Positions 9,595 to 20,359 of a stretch of DNA of 64,000 nt are shown piece after piece. The position numbers were made by a program, and so were the translations under genes. Location of the stretch: assembly GCF_014323705.1 (NCBI RefSeq), contig NZ_JABVEC010000011.1:124001-188000 (forward strand), given 5' to 3'. Source of the DNA: Actinomadura alba (lineage in GTDB: Bacteria > Actinomycetota > Actinomycetes > Streptosporangiales > Streptosporangiaceae). Numbering within the stretch: position 1 is the first letter of the stretch; each line of letters starts with the position of its first letter. The notes under the pieces were generated by a model that made no database searches, was not told the origin of the DNA, and saw only the letters and a program-made list of their open reading frames with translations.

Positions 9595-10887
9595 ATGTTT
9601 CTCGCCGTGGTGCAGTCACGAGGCGGCATTTCGGTGGCCAATCGCTATCGATTGCTGGCAGAGCTGGGCTACGGCCCCATGGGCACCGTCTGGCGCGCCC
9701 ATGACGACCGCCTCGGCCGGGCTGTGGCGGTCAAGGAACTTCGGCTGCCCGTGACCGCGACCGAGGCCGATCCGGCGGTCTTCGTCGAACGCACGCTCCG
9801 CACCGCACGCGCGACGGCCCAGCTCGGGCACCCTTCGATCGCCGAGATCTACGACGTCATCGTCGAACACGGCCGGCCATGGGTCGTGATGGAGCTGGTG
9901 CCGGCCCCCAACCTGGCACAGGTGGTCGCACGGAGCGGCCCGCTCCCGCCGGACCGCGTCACCGACATCGCCCGCCGCCTGCTCGACGCACTGGGCGACG
10001 CGCACAACGCCGGGATACTGCACCGCGACATCAAGCCCAGCAACGTCCTGCTCGCCGAGGACGGCCGCGTGGTGCTGACCGACTTCGCCGTCGCCGATCC
10101 ACCGGCCGTCCCCGGTGTCCCGGCGGCGTTCGGCCATATCGAGAGCCGCGTGCCGCCATCGGACCATGTCGCGCCCGAGGTCGCCCGGGGCGAGGCGTCG
10201 ACCTCGAAGTCGGACCTGTGGTCGCTCGGTGCGATCCTCTACACCGCCGTCGAGGGGCACCCGCCCCACGAGCGGCGGGGCGCGGCGGCGGCTCCCCACG
10301 CGCCGTTCACCGACGAACCGCAGCCGCCGCGGCTGGCCGGGGCCACGCTCAGCTCCGTGATCATGGGGTTGCTCGAGCGGAATCCGGCGATGCGACTCAC
10401 CCATGCCCGCGCGGCCGATCGGCTGGAACGCGCCACAGCCCCGCGATCACGACGGCGCGAGGCACACCGTCACCGGATGCTGGTCGCGATAGCCCTCACC
10501 GGCGCCACGTGCGCCATCGGCCTCATAGGTCTCGGCGGGCTGGTCCTCGGGATGGCGCGGGAACGCACGGACACCGTCTCGGCACCGGGCTCCGCGGCTC
10601 TCCCGCCCCCGGCGAGCGCGCCCGCTTCCGAGCCCGAAAGCGTACGGTCGAACGCCCTCGTCATCCGCGCCGACGGCGCGCCGTGCAAGATCTTCGTCGC
10701 CAGCCCGGGCAACACCGAGGTCGTCTTCGACGGCGTACTGGCCGCCGGTCAGGTCGGGCAGTACGACCTCCCCCGGCTCGACGCCGTGATCCACGACGCG
10801 GCCGCCTGTGAAGTGTGGATCCACGGCAGGCTGGAACCGAAGGGCCGCCCCGGCGAGCGCAAGAGATTCACCGTCGCCGAGGAGTGA
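9595..10887 (+). CDS. transmembrane serine/threonine protein kinase with DFA variant motif
   Basis: Second Hanks-type kinase, 430 residues. Glycine loop GYGPMGTVW (25-33), lysine K47 and HRDIKPSN (143-150) are present, but the metal-binding loop reads DFAVAD (163-168) where most family members have DFG. The metal-binding aspartate is retained, so activity is plausible but not certain. A membrane helix follows at about 295-320, then an extracellular domain of roughly 110 residues with two cysteines. The ATG at 9595 is the upstream-most start; GTG codons a few residues later are possible alternatives. Divergent from the kinase gene at 8025-9461. Confidence 0.88.
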   Translation: MFLAVVQSRGGISVANRYRLLAELGYGPMGTVWRAHDDRLGRAVAVKELRLPVTATEADPAVFVERTLRTARATAQLGHPSIAEIYDVIVEHGRPWVVMELVPAPNLAQVVARSGPLPPDRVTDIARRLLDALGDAHNAGILHRDIKPSNVLLAEDGRVVLTDFAVADPPAVPGVPAAFGHIESRVPPSDHVAPEVARGEASTSKSDLWSLGAILYTAVEGHPPHERRGAAAAPHAPFTDEPQPPRLAGATLSSVIMGLLERNPAMRLTHARAADRLERATAPRSRRREAHRHRMLVAIALTGATCAIGLIGLGGLVLGMARERTDTVSAPGSAALPPPASAPASEPESVRSNALVIRADGAPCKIFVASPGNTEVVFDGVLAAGQVGQYDLPRLDAVIHDAAACEVWIHGRLEPKGRPGERKRFTVAEE

Positions 10888-10967
10888 CACCGGCCACCGC
10901 TGATCGCCGGGCCTCGGCGGCCATGCTCCGATCCGTCCAGGTACGGTCGGATCAGGAGGTGTCGGCG

Positions 10968-12368
<1,401 letters not shown>

Positions 12369-12381
12369 CCGACGGCACGGC

Positions 12382-12408
12382 TCCTCGGCCGCGGGTGGCG
12401 GCCGAGGA
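12382..12408. terminator. bidirectional hairpin terminator candidate
   Basis: A perfect 11-bp inverted repeat (TCCTCGGCCGC, loop GGGTG, then its complement) sits between the convergent fumC and transglycosylase genes. No U-tract follows, as is common in actinomycetes, so termination efficiency cannot be judged from sequence. Confidence 0.6.
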
Positions 12409-12444
12409 ACGGCCGGGGCTCACGTGCCCGGGGACCGGGAGGGG

Positions 12445-13269
12445 TCAGTACCAGCCCTGGCGGTTGAAGGCCGCCCAGCCCCCGCACGGGGTGTCGTAGC
12501 GGGACTTGATGTAGCCGAGCCCCCACTTGATCTGGGTGGCCGCGCTGGTCCGCCAGTCGGCGCCGGCGGTCGCCATCTTGCTGCCCGGCAGGGCCTGCGG
12601 AATGCCGTACGCCCCCGAGGGGTTGGCGGCGGTCACCCGCCAGCCGCTCTCCTTGTCCCACAGCTTCACGAGGCAGCCGAACTGGGTCGCGGGGTTGAAC
12701 CCGAACTCGGGCAGCATCGCCTTGGCGATCCGCTGCGCCTCGCCGGCCGGTACCGGGTTGCCGGCGGGCGGAGGGTCGCCCGCCGAGTCGCTCTCCGGTG
12801 TCTTCGACGGCAGCGGCGTGCCCTTGAGTGCCAGCGCCGGCCGCTTGACGGAGTCCTTGCGGGCGTCGCGGGAGGCGCGCTGCGCCGCGAGCTTGAGGCG
12901 CCTCTCCTCGGCGGCCTTCAACTCGGCCTCCGAGGGCTGGTTCCGCGCGGCGTCGGCGAGGGGTGCCGGGGCGACCGTGTCCTTGTCCGAGCCGCCCGTC
13001 ATGGCCATGGCACCGGCGGTGCCACCGCCCACCACCACGACCGCGGCCGCGGCCACGGCGCCGATCTTTATGAGACGCCGGCGGCGCGAGCGGCCGCCGT
13101 CCGCGCCCGCCTCGGTGAGGGGCGCACCGGCGACCCGCACATCGACGTTGGGTGTGAGGTAACCCGGAGAGGCGGGGAGTTCTTCTCTGGGGCTGGACGT
13201 GAAGTCCACCTGCTGTTCGTACTGCCGACTGTCTCGCCTAGGGGATGACCCGGGATGGCCTCCGTACAA
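12445..13269 (-). CDS. membrane-anchored lytic transglycosylase-like protein (SLT domain)
   Basis: Predicted peptidoglycan lytic transglycosylase of 274 residues. A cytoplasmic N-terminus rich in charged residues ends in RSRRRR, followed by one membrane helix (about 67-90), a helical linker rich in Ala, Arg and Lys, and a C-terminal SLT-like domain (about 175-274). The catalytic glutamate is probably E207 in DKESGW, followed by NPSGAYGIPQALPGSKMA, the typical actinomycete goose-type signature. The ATG at 13269 is used. The gene is monocistronic, convergent with fumC, with a long 5' region behind it. The domain belongs to the LpqU/RpfB-like envelope enzymes. Confidence 0.85.
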   Translation of the reverse strand: MYGGHPGSSPRRDSRQYEQQVDFTSSPREELPASPGYLTPNVDVRVAGAPLTEAGADGGRSRRRRLIKIGAVAAAAVVVVGGGTAGAMAMTGGSDKDTVAPAPLADAARNQPSEAELKAAEERRLKLAAQRASRDARKDSVKRPALALKGTPLPSKTPESDSAGDPPPAGNPVPAGEAQRIAKAMLPEFGFNPATQFGCLVKLWDKESGWRVTAANPSGAYGIPQALPGSKMATAGADWRTSAATQIKWGLGYIKSRYDTPCGGWAAFNRQGWY

Positions 13270-13780
13270 GGCGGTCCTTCCGACGGTCGAACGCGCATGG
13301 GCACGCGCACGAGTGCGGTCACCCCCGGCCGATCACACCCCGGATCCGCCGGGAGAGCGCCGTGCCTGCGATGCGGTGCGGCCCGTGGTCGCGGCGTTCT
13401 GGGGGACGGCCGCGCGGGACCACGCAACATCTAGGGGTGCTTACGGCGCCCCAGACTGCCCGACCCCTGGGGGGGCATCGCAACCGGAACATGGCGCGGA
13501 AGACAGCCGGCCGTTTTGTCAACCACCCAGGCAAACCGGCAAAACCGCAGGGAGAGCAGGGATTGGACCGCAGCAGTGGGCCTGGTGTGGCAATAGTCAC
13601 ATCATCGCGGACCGGGTTTGGCGCGGGACACACGGTGATCGATCAAAGAGACGGGCCGGCGGCCCCGGAGCCGGGGGAAGACGCGGAGGACCACGGACCG
13701 CGTCGGCGTGCCGCCCGAAGGCGCCCTCGCCGCTCGATCCGGCGACCCTCAGGGATCCCCGGCTCCGAGACCGCCGGCCG
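13270..13780. other. 511-bp intergenic region upstream of the transglycosylase gene
   Basis: No convincing gene on either strand; open frames here are compositionally ordinary shadows. It must hold the promoter and long 5' leader of the transglycosylase gene and the 3' end signal of phoH. CCCCGGAGCCGGGG at 13663-13676 is a short hairpin that could end phoH transcription. AGGGGT/ACCCCT arms around 13432-13476 form another weak hairpin. I looked for a ydaO-type c-di-AMP riboswitch, common before such envelope hydrolases, and did not see its conserved core. Confidence 0.5.
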
Positions 13781-15136
13781 TCACGCCCCGACGTCGCCGA
13801 GAAGGTCGGTGACGAGAGCCGCGATGGGCGAGCGCTCGGACCGGGTCAACGTCACGTGGGCGAAGAGCGGATGCCCCTTCAGCTTCTCGACGACGGCCAC
13901 GACGCCGTCATGCCGGCCGACCCTCAGGTTGTCGCGCTGCGCGACGTCGTGGGTCAGCACCACCCGTGAGCCGGCACCGATCCGGGAGAGCACCGTCAGC
14001 AGGACGCCGCGTTCGAGTGACTGCGCCTCGTCCACGATCACGAACGCGTCGTGCAGCGAGCGGCCACGGATGTGGGTCAGCGGCAGCACTTCGAGCATGC
14101 CCCGGTCGAGGACCTCCTCGATGACCTCCGGCGTCGTCACCGCCGACAGGGTGTCGAACACCGCCTGCGCCCAGGGCGACATCTTCTCGTTCTCCGAGCC
14201 GGGCAGGTAACCGAGATCCTGCCCGCCGACGGCGTAGAGCGGCCGGAAGACGACGACCTTGCGATGCTGCCGCCGTTCGAGCACCGCCTCAAGGCCCGCG
14301 CAGAGCGCCAGTGCCGACTTGCCGGTGCCCGCCCGGCCACCGAGCGACACGATGCCGACATCCTCGTCCGAGAGCAGGTCCAGCGCCACCCGCTGCTCGG
14401 CCGAACGGCCGCGCAACCCGAATACCTCACGGTCACCGCGGACGAGGCGCACCGACTTGTCGGGCATCATCCGGCCCAGCGCCGAGCCATTCGCGGACAG
14501 CAGCCGGAGACCCGTGTGGCAGGGCAGAGCACCGACGTCGGCGCCCCACGCCTCCCCCGCCTCGAGCCGCCCCGACTCGTACAGCAGCTCGACCTGCTCG
14601 GCGGTCACCTCCAGCTCGTGCATGCCGGTCCAGCCGGACTCGACGACGGCCAGTTCGGCGCGGTACTCCTCCGCGGCCAGCCCGACCGACGCGGCCTTCA
14701 CCCGCAGCGGCAGATCCTTGGACACGAGCACGACATCGCGGCCCTCGACGGAGAGCCAGCGCGCCACCGACAGGATGCGGGTGTCGTTGTCACCCAGTCG
14801 GAAACCGTCGGGCAGCACACTCGGATCCGCGTGGTTGAGCTCCACCCGGACCGTGCCTCCCTGTTCGCCGACGGGAAGGGCCTCGTCGAGACGACCGTGC
14901 TCCATTCGCAGGTCGTCCAGCTTGCGCAGCGCCTCACGTGCGAAGTACCCCAGCTCGGGGTGGTGGCGCTTGGCCTCGAGTTCGGTGATGACGACGATGG
15001 GAAGTACGACCTCGTGCTCGGCGAACCGGGCTATCGCCCCCGGATCGGCGAGCAGGACGCTGGTGTCGAGGACGTACGTGCGCCGATCCGTGCCAGCAGG
15101 CTCGGGGGAGACACGGCGCGAGGAGGAAGTGACCAC
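13781..15136 (-). CDS. phoH2: PIN-PhoH fusion ATPase/RNase (PhoH2 type)
   Basis: A 451-residue two-domain protein. The N-terminal PIN nuclease domain (about 20-150) has the acidic residues in [11 protein letters not shown] and TELE. The C-terminal PhoH ATPase has Walker A GRAGTGKS (267-274) and a DEAQS motif near residue 370. PhoH2 proteins are sequence-dependent RNA helicases/ribonucleases in mycobacteria. It lies next to the cis-prenyl transferase gene as in M. tuberculosis. The ATG at 15136 gives a slightly extended N-terminus before the conserved YVLDTS; a later start is possible. Confidence 0.93.
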   Translation of the reverse strand: MVTSSSRRVSPEPAGTDRRTYVLDTSVLLADPGAIARFAEHEVVLPIVVITELEAKRHHPELGYFAREALRKLDDLRMEHGRLDEALPVGEQGGTVRVELNHADPSVLPDGFRLGDNDTRILSVARWLSVEGRDVVLVSKDLPLRVKAASVGLAAEEYRAELAVVESGWTGMHELEVTAEQVELLYESGRLEAGEAWGADVGALPCHTGLRLLSANGSALGRMMPDKSVRLVRGDREVFGLRGRSAEQRVALDLLSDEDVGIVSLGGRAGTGKSALALCAGLEAVLERRQHRKVVVFRPLYAVGGQDLGYLPGSENEKMSPWAQAVFDTLSAVTTPEVIEEVLDRGMLEVLPLTHIRGRSLHDAFVIVDEAQSLERGVLLTVLSRIGAGSRVVLTHDVAQRDNLRVGRHDGVVAVVEKLKGHPLFAHVTLTRSERSPIAALVTDLLGDVGA

Positions 15137-15268
15137 TCGCTCTCCTTCGGACGCCGCCGGACAGGTCCGGAACGCGGCGCCCCTACCTCGGGGAGGAAAC
15201 CTGACTCCACGCTACGGCCGGTCCCCCCGATACGGACAGTGACACACGTCACAGTCCGCTCAAGGAGA

Positions 15269-16072
15269 TCAGGAACCGTAACGCCTGTGCCGCGCGGCGT
15301 AGGAGCGGAGCGCGCGCAGGAAGTCCACCTTGCGGAAGTCGGGCCAATGCACTTCGCAGAAGTAGAACTCCGAGTGCGCGCTCTGCCAGAGCATGAAGCC
15401 GGAGAGGCGTTGCTCTCCCGACGTACGAATGACCAGGTCAGGATCGGGCTGGCCGCGCGTGTAGAGATGCTCCGCGATGTGCTCCACATCGAGGACCTCG
15501 GCGAGTTCCTCGATGCTGGTGCCTTTACTCGCCTGCTCGAAGAGCAGAGAGCGCACCGCATCAGCGATCTCACGTCTACCTCCATACCCAACCGCGACGT
15601 TCACAATCAGTCCAGGGGCGCCAGATGTGGCCTCACCGGCATCTTTAAGGACACGTGCGGTCTTGTCGGGCAGCAGATCGAGCGCGCCGACCGGTCTGAC
15701 GTCCCACCCCGAGGCGGCGAGTTGCTGCACCGTGTTCTCGATGATCTCGAGCAGCGGATTGAGCTCGTTGACCGGCCGGGTCAGGTTGTCGGTCGAGAGC
15801 AGCCAGAGCGTCACCACCTCGACCCCGGCCTCGGTGCACCACTGCAGCAACTCCGAGATCTTGTCGGCGCCGCGCTGGTGCCCGGTGTTGACGTCGGCGA
15901 GCCCCATCGAGCGCGCCCACCGCCGGTTGCCGTCGAGGATGACTCCGACGTGACGTGGGGTGATGTCCGTGGGCAGCGACGTGCCGACCCGCCATTCGTA
16001 CAGCCGGTAGAGGACATCTCGCACCGGCCCTCTGATCAGCGGTCCTCTCGGCGCATCCCGACCAAGACCCAT
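15269..16072 (-). CDS. uppS: cis-prenyl transferase (isoprenyl diphosphate synthase, UppS family)
   Basis: Condenses isopentenyl diphosphate onto an allylic diphosphate in cis configuration, feeding the lipid carrier of peptidoglycan and arabinogalactan-type synthesis. 267 residues with the catalytic motif HVGVILDGNRRWAR (D47), the RTSGEQRLSGFMLWQ substrate motif and C-terminal WPDFRKVDF. GGAGGAG five bases upstream fixes the ATG at 16072. Length and location beside phoH2 match the mycobacterial short-chain Z-FPP synthase (Rv1086) better than the longer decaprenyl diphosphate synthase, so a role in making omega,E,Z-farnesyl diphosphate is my inference. Confidence 0.93.
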   Translation of the reverse strand: MGLGRDAPRGPLIRGPVRDVLYRLYEWRVGTSLPTDITPRHVGVILDGNRRWARSMGLADVNTGHQRGADKISELLQWCTEAGVEVVTLWLLSTDNLTRPVNELNPLLEIIENTVQQLAASGWDVRPVGALDLLPDKTARVLKDAGEATSGAPGLIVNVAVGYGGRREIADAVRSLLFEQASKGTSIEELAEVLDVEHIAEHLYTRGQPDPDLVIRTSGEQRLSGFMLWQSAHSEFYFCEVHWPDFRKVDFLRALRSYAARHRRYGS

Positions 16073-16218
16073 GGACACTCCTCCGCGTAACGGCTCCCCA
16101 TGAGAACGACAGCCAATTATCGCCCGGAACGTCCGGCACAGGGGCTGTGTTGGATGCTCTCGCTCCACTCGGCGGCACGTGAACCCCCCAGGTGCGGGAC
16201 GAACAGCCCCTCCGCCGC

Positions 16219-16740
16219 TCACATGTGCGGGCCGGCGGCTCTCGCTCTCTCGACGTGCTGGAGTGCTTCGCGGAGCTCGGCCAGCCACTCGTCGGCGTTC
16301 TTGCCGACCAGGCGCACGCACCAGGCGAGCGCATCACTGCGGCTCCGCGCGACACCGGCCTCCACGAGGGTGTCGAGCACCCGCCGCTCGGACTGGCGGA
16401 GCCGGGTCATCACCGGCACCGACAAGGTGGTGAACATCTCACGCTCGTCACCGCACTCGGCGCCCCAGGAGACCCGGCGGCCGAATTTCTGCTCGGCCTC
16501 ACGCGCGATCCCCATGCGCCGTTCCCGCGTCTCCTCGCGGAACCGCTGGATGCGGCCGGCCATCGCGGCGGACCGCTCCGCCTCCGGGAGGTCCGGGGCG
16601 AGATCCGGTACGGCCAGCCGCCCGATCACGCTGACCTCTTCCCGATCGAGGACGACCTCGGGTCCTCCCTCGAACCACTCCGCCGGCAGTCGCCCGGAGA
16701 ACCAGCCGCGCAGCTCTTTGGTCGCTTCGTTCGTATTCAC
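16219..16740 (-). CDS. conserved protein with a possible ribbon-helix-helix-like C-terminus
   Basis: About 173 residues starting at the GTG at 16740; an in-frame ATG at 16803 lies inside and beyond the promoter-like palindromes and is less likely. A charged helical N-terminal half is followed by LSVPVMTRLRQSERRVLDTLVEAGVARSRSDALAW in two pieces, a strand-helix-helix pattern like an RHH or small DNA-binding domain. It then ends in a helix containing EWLAELREALQHVERARAAG. AT-rich overlapping palindromes sit directly upstream, as for an autoregulated repressor. Function is inferred only; no database match could be run. Confidence 0.65.
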   Translation of the reverse strand: MNTNEATKELRGWFSGRLPAEWFEGGPEVVLDREEVSVIGRLAVPDLAPDLPEAERSAAMAGRIQRFREETRERRMGIAREAEQKFGRRVSWGAECGDEREMFTTLSVPVMTRLRQSERRVLDTLVEAGVARSRSDALAWCVRLVGKNADEWLAELREALQHVERARAAGPHM

Positions 16741-16762
16741 GTAATCATAATTACACCAATTA
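16741..16762. promoter_or_regulatory. AT-rich overlapping palindromes, candidate autoregulatory operator
   Basis: Two inverted repeats overlap directly upstream of the GTG start at 16740: GTAAT-cata-ATTAC (16741-16754) and TAATT-acacc-AATTA (16748-16762). The block stands out as AT-rich in a GC-rich neighbourhood and doubles as a likely -10/start region. It would suit a dimeric ribbon-helix-helix or winged-helix repressor, perhaps the product of the gene itself. Confidence 0.5.
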
Positions 16763-16891
16763 CGACACGAGCCAAGGGCGCGCTCGGTCGTTTGACATGA
16801 CATCCCCGACGGCTGTCCGCTCGGCGGCGCCCCGGAAGAATCCGTCTGACGAGAACGACCGCGCGGTGGATCGTCCGGCCGGCGCGGACGG

Positions 16892-18058
16892 TCAGCCCGC
16901 GTGGCGCGGGTTGATCCGGACCGCGCCCTTGAAGTTGTTGAAGTGCACCGGCGCGATCTTCACGACGTCGCCCGTACGCGGTGCCACGATCATCCGGCCG
17001 CCGCCGATGTAGAGGGCGATGTGCGAGATGTACCCGGGTGCGGTCGGATCGCTGGCCCAGATCAGCAGGTCGCCCGCCTGCGCCTTGCTGAACGGGATCA
17101 CCCAGCCCGCGCGCGCCTGGTCGGCGGCCACGCGGGGCAGTCGCACGCCGGCGCGGGCGAAGGCGTACTGCAACAGGCCCGAGCAGTCATAGCCGCCCTC
17201 GGCGTCGGACTCGCCGCCCCAGACGTACGGCATGCCGAGCTTGGTCTGCGCGGCCTGGATCGCGACCATGATCTGGCTGCGCGTGAGCACCTGACCACGG
17301 GCCTTCGGCAGCGTGCCCGTTCCGGCGGGCAGCGAGTCGGCCTTCGGGTTGAGCTGGAGCATGCGCGCGTGCTTCGGCAGCGCGCGGCGCAGTTGCTTGG
17401 TGAGTCCGCCCAGGTCGGCCTTGGGCGCGCTGATCAGGATGGCGTTCGCGCCGGGAACGCCCAGCGACTGGGCGGTGGTCCGGGACACGACCGCGTCGAT
17501 CTCGCTCATCCCCATGGTGGCGTAGGCGCCCACCCGGGTCTGCGTCTGACGCTGGCTGCCGCCGATCGGCACCTGAGTGCCGAGCCGCACGCCGCCGTCA
17601 TTGCCCATCGTGAACGAGATGGCGACGTCGCCGGCGGCGACATTGCGCCACAGCGCATCGGACTCGGCGGTCGGCTTCGGCGTGAAGGCACGGAAGGTGG
17701 ACGGCTCGACGCCGAGCAATCCCACCCGCTTGCCGGCGACGAGCGCCTGGGCGGCATCGACCACTTCGGCCGCGTTGACGCCCTTGAGGCGCCGCACCTT
17801 GGCGAGGGCGTCGGGAGGCAGGCTGGCAGGGGCCGCGACGAGCAGGTCCGGGGTCAGCCGCTTCTTGAGCGGTGCCACCGCGGACGGAGCGAGCCGCGAG
17901 CCGCTGGAGGTGGCGACGTAGTGCTCCTTGCCGTCCGCGCGGCCGGCCGAATCGGATTTCTGCGAGTGCGCGACGACCACGGCCACATTGGTCGCGAGGG
18001 TGGTCACCACGGAGACGCCGATGACCGTCGGAAGGACGCGGCGGCTCGGCCTTCGCAC
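16892..18058 (-). CDS. NlpC/P60 family cell-wall endopeptidase
   Basis: Secreted peptidoglycan endopeptidase of about 388 residues. An N-terminal Arg-rich segment and a single hydrophobic helix (about 8-30) act as signal peptide or anchor. A long region of about 220 residues of unknown fold contains VNAAEVVDAAQALVAGK. The C-terminal NlpC/P60 domain has catalytic Cys in YDCSG (about C292), His in SHIALYIG (about H346) and the WGG entry motif. The GTG at 18058 has AGGGAG seven bases upstream; a TTG six codons earlier is possible. Family members cut the D-iGlu to L-Lys/DAP link. No activating inhibitor segment is obvious. Confidence 0.9.
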   Translation of the reverse strand: MRRPSRRVLPTVIGVSVVTTLATNVAVVVAHSQKSDSAGRADGKEHYVATSSGSRLAPSAVAPLKKRLTPDLLVAAPASLPPDALAKVRRLKGVNAAEVVDAAQALVAGKRVGLLGVEPSTFRAFTPKPTAESDALWRNVAAGDVAISFTMGNDGGVRLGTQVPIGGSQRQTQTRVGAYATMGMSEIDAVVSRTTAQSLGVPGANAILISAPKADLGGLTKQLRRALPKHARMLQLNPKADSLPAGTGTLPKARGQVLTRSQIMVAIQAAQTKLGMPYVWGGESDAEGGYDCSGLLQYAFARAGVRLPRVAADQARAGWVIPFSKAQAGDLLIWASDPTAPGYISHIALYIGGGRMIVAPRTGDVVKIAPVHFNNFKGAVRINPRHAG

Positions 18059-18272
18059 AGCAACACTCCCTGACAACTCTGTCGGACCGGCTCAACGACT
18101 ATGACCTACATATGCGCTGACGTCCAGGCGCGGCGGGCGAACCTCCGGGTCGGCGTGCGTGCTTCCCACGGGCGATTCTCGTCTTCGCCCGCCACACGCT
18201 GTGCAACCATTGGTAACATCCGCGGCCCCTGGAGATCAAGGTCACTGGCGCCGCCAATTTCCCCGAAACCGG

Positions 18273-20267
18273 TCAGCCGCCGCGGCGGAGTTCCCGGGCG
18301 AGGTCCGCGGGCCGGGTGACGGGCAGCCGGCAGGTGAAACCACGGCACACGTACGCCGCGGGCGCGCCGTCGACGAGGCCACGGCCCTCCAGCAGCGGCA
18401 CCTCCGGCCGGTCGGCCCCTGGCCGGCCGAGCGTGACCACCGCCCCGGCCGCGGCGGCCATCAGCGCGGTGGTGTGCAGCGCGCGGGTGCGCTCGTCGCC
18501 GGGATCCCCGACGACGGCTATCTCGAGCGGACCCGACAGCCGGGCCTCGGCCACGGCCAGCCCCCATCCCGCGAACCGGGCGTGCCGCTCGGCCAGCAGG
18601 GACACCGGTGCGAGCGCGGCGCCGGCCGCGTCCCGATGACGTGCCGAACCGGTCAGCGCGGCGTACGACAGCAGGGCGCCGGCGGCGGCGAACTGGCCCG
18701 AGGGGGTCGCGTTGTCGGTCGGGTCCTGAGGCCGCCGGAACAGCGCCTCGGCGTCGTCCGCCGTATCGAAGAACCCGCCGTCGCCGTCGCCGAAATGGTC
18801 CAGCACCGTGTCGAGCAGCCCGCCCGCCACGGCCACCCAGTGCGGGTCGCCGGTCACGCCATGCAGGGCGATGAGGCCCTCGGCCACGTCGGCGTAGTCC
18901 TCGAGCACGCCAGAGTTGGCGCCGGCGACCCCGTCGCGCGACGTGCGCACGAGCCGCCCACCGGACAAGTGGACGTTCTCTGTCAGCCGGGCAACGTCCT
19001 CGGCGGCCGCCACCAGATCCGGCCGGTCGAGCAGGGCACCGCATTCCGCCAGGGCGGCGGTCGCCAGGCCGTTCCAGCCGGCCACCACCTTGTCGTCCCT
19101 GGCCGGCGGCACCCTGAGGCCGCGCGCCGCCAGCAGCGCGGCCCGCATCTCTTCGTGGGCGTCGCGGTCGGCCGGATCCGCGGGGAGCCGCAGCACGGAC
19201 GTTCCGTGCTCGAAGGTGCCGCTCTCGGTGACACCGAACAGGCGGGCCGCCTCGGCGCCGGCCTCGTCGCCCAGGACCTCGCGCAGCTCGGCGGGCGTCC
19301 ACACGTAGTACCTGCCCTCCTCGCCCTCGCTGTCGGCGTCGAGCGCCGAGGCCAGACCGCCCTCGGCGGTGCGCAGGTCGCGCAGCATCCAGTCGCAGGT
19401 CTCCAGCGCGATCCGCTTGGCGAGGGGGGCTCCCGTCATCCGCCACCAGTGCGCGTACACCCGGGCGAGGAGCGCGTTATCATACAGCATCTTCTCGAAA
19501 TGCGGCACGACCCAGCCGGCGTCGACGGAGTAGCGGGCGAACCCGCCGCCGAGCTGGTCGTAGATGCCGCCTCGCGCCATCGCCTCGAGCGTGTGCGACG
19601 CCATCTCGACGCCCTCGCCGTCCCCGGTGCGCGCCTCGTGGCGGAGCAGGAACTCCAGTGCCATCGACGGCGGGAACTTCGGGGCGTCGCCGAAGCCGCC
19701 TCGCGCCGCGTCGTAGCCCTGCCGCAGTACCCGTACCGCCTGGGTCAGCAGCTCGGGCGTCGGCGGCTCGCCGCCGGCCAGGGCCGGGCCGCGTGAGGTC
19801 AGCGCGGTCACCACCTGCCGCCCCTGCCGCACGACCTCGTCACGGCGCTCGGTCCACGCCTTCGTGACGCCGTCGAGCAGGGCCTGGAACTCCGGGCGCG
19901 GGAAGTAGGTGCCGCAGTAGAACGGATGACCGTCCGGGGTCATGAAGACCGTCATCGGCCAGCCGCCCTGCCCGGTCATCGCCTGAGTGGCCTCCATGTA
20001 GACCGCGTCGACGTCGGGCCGCTCCTCGCGGTCGACCTTGACGTTCACGAACCGGCGGTTCATCGCCTCGGCGGTCGTGGAGTCCTCGAAGGACTCGTGC
20101 GCCATGACGTGACACCAGTGGCAGGCCGCGTAACCCACGCTGAGCAGGATGGGCACGTCGCGCCGCCGCGCCTCCTCGAAGGCCTCGGCCGACCAGGGCC
20201 ACCACTCCACGGGGTTGTCCGCGTGCTGAAGCAGGTATGGGCTCGTCGCGTCCTTCAGCCGGTTCAT
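18273..20267 (-). CDS. DUF255 thioredoxin-like protein (YyaL/spermatogenesis-associated 20 family)
   Basis: A 664-residue cytoplasmic protein. The N-terminal thioredoxin-like domain starts [20 protein letters not shown] and has a redox motif CHWC (C49, C52). It is followed by a six-hairpin (alpha/alpha)6 barrel related to N-acylglucosamine epimerases and cellobiose epimerases. The family is widespread but its reaction is unknown. The ATG at 20267 has no good Shine-Dalgarno sequence: the element carrying tnpB begins directly upstream, so the native leader appears to have been displaced. Mycobacterial Rv1084 is the syntenic counterpart. Confidence 0.9.
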   Translation of the reverse strand: MNRLKDATSPYLLQHADNPVEWWPWSAEAFEEARRRDVPILLSVGYAACHWCHVMAHESFEDSTTAEAMNRRFVNVKVDREERPDVDAVYMEATQAMTGQGGWPMTVFMTPDGHPFYCGTYFPRPEFQALLDGVTKAWTERRDEVVRQGRQVVTALTSRGPALAGGEPPTPELLTQAVRVLRQGYDAARGGFGDAPKFPPSMALEFLLRHEARTGDGEGVEMASHTLEAMARGGIYDQLGGGFARYSVDAGWVVPHFEKMLYDNALLARVYAHWWRMTGAPLAKRIALETCDWMLRDLRTAEGGLASALDADSEGEEGRYYVWTPAELREVLGDEAGAEAARLFGVTESGTFEHGTSVLRLPADPADRDAHEEMRAALLAARGLRVPPARDDKVVAGWNGLATAALAECGALLDRPDLVAAAEDVARLTENVHLSGGRLVRTSRDGVAGANSGVLEDYADVAEGLIALHGVTGDPHWVAVAGGLLDTVLDHFGDGDGGFFDTADDAEALFRRPQDPTDNATPSGQFAAAGALLSYAALTGSARHRDAAGAALAPVSLLAERHARFAGWGLAVAEARLSGPLEIAVVGDPGDERTRALHTTALMAAAAGAVVTLGRPGADRPEVPLLEGRGLVDGAPAAYVCRGFTCRLPVTRPADLARELRRGG

Positions 20268-20286
20268 CGGATGTGCGGCGTGGAGA

Positions 20287-20306
20287 CCTCGGCCTTCAGG
20301 CCGGGG
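20287..20306. repeat. left-end subterminal hairpin of the TnpB element
   Basis: Arms CCTCGGCC and GGCCGGGG around a TTCA loop pair over eight positions with one T-G wobble. It starts 19 bases inside the predicted left border, the usual distance for a TnpA recognition hairpin in IS200/IS605 ends. Confidence 0.6.
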
Positions 20307-20359
20307 AGGAAACGCCGCTCCCTCCTCAAGGTGTCGGTGGTGGTCGATAGCGTGTTCGC

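Noticed and set aside
13270-13780. Possible ydaO (c-di-AMP) riboswitch before the transglycosylase gene
   Set aside because: The position and gene type fit, but the conserved GGGGAACC and GGTGAA blocks of the class are absent.
14051-16090. Long plus-strand open frame opposite phoH2 and uppS
   Set aside because: Its product is low-complexity Arg/Pro/His-rich with no domain, and the opposite strand encodes two well-conserved enzymes.
18059-18272. Possible ydaO riboswitch before the NlpC/P60 gene
   Set aside because: No recognisable conserved core; only ordinary GC-rich sequence and the sequence TTACCAATGG.
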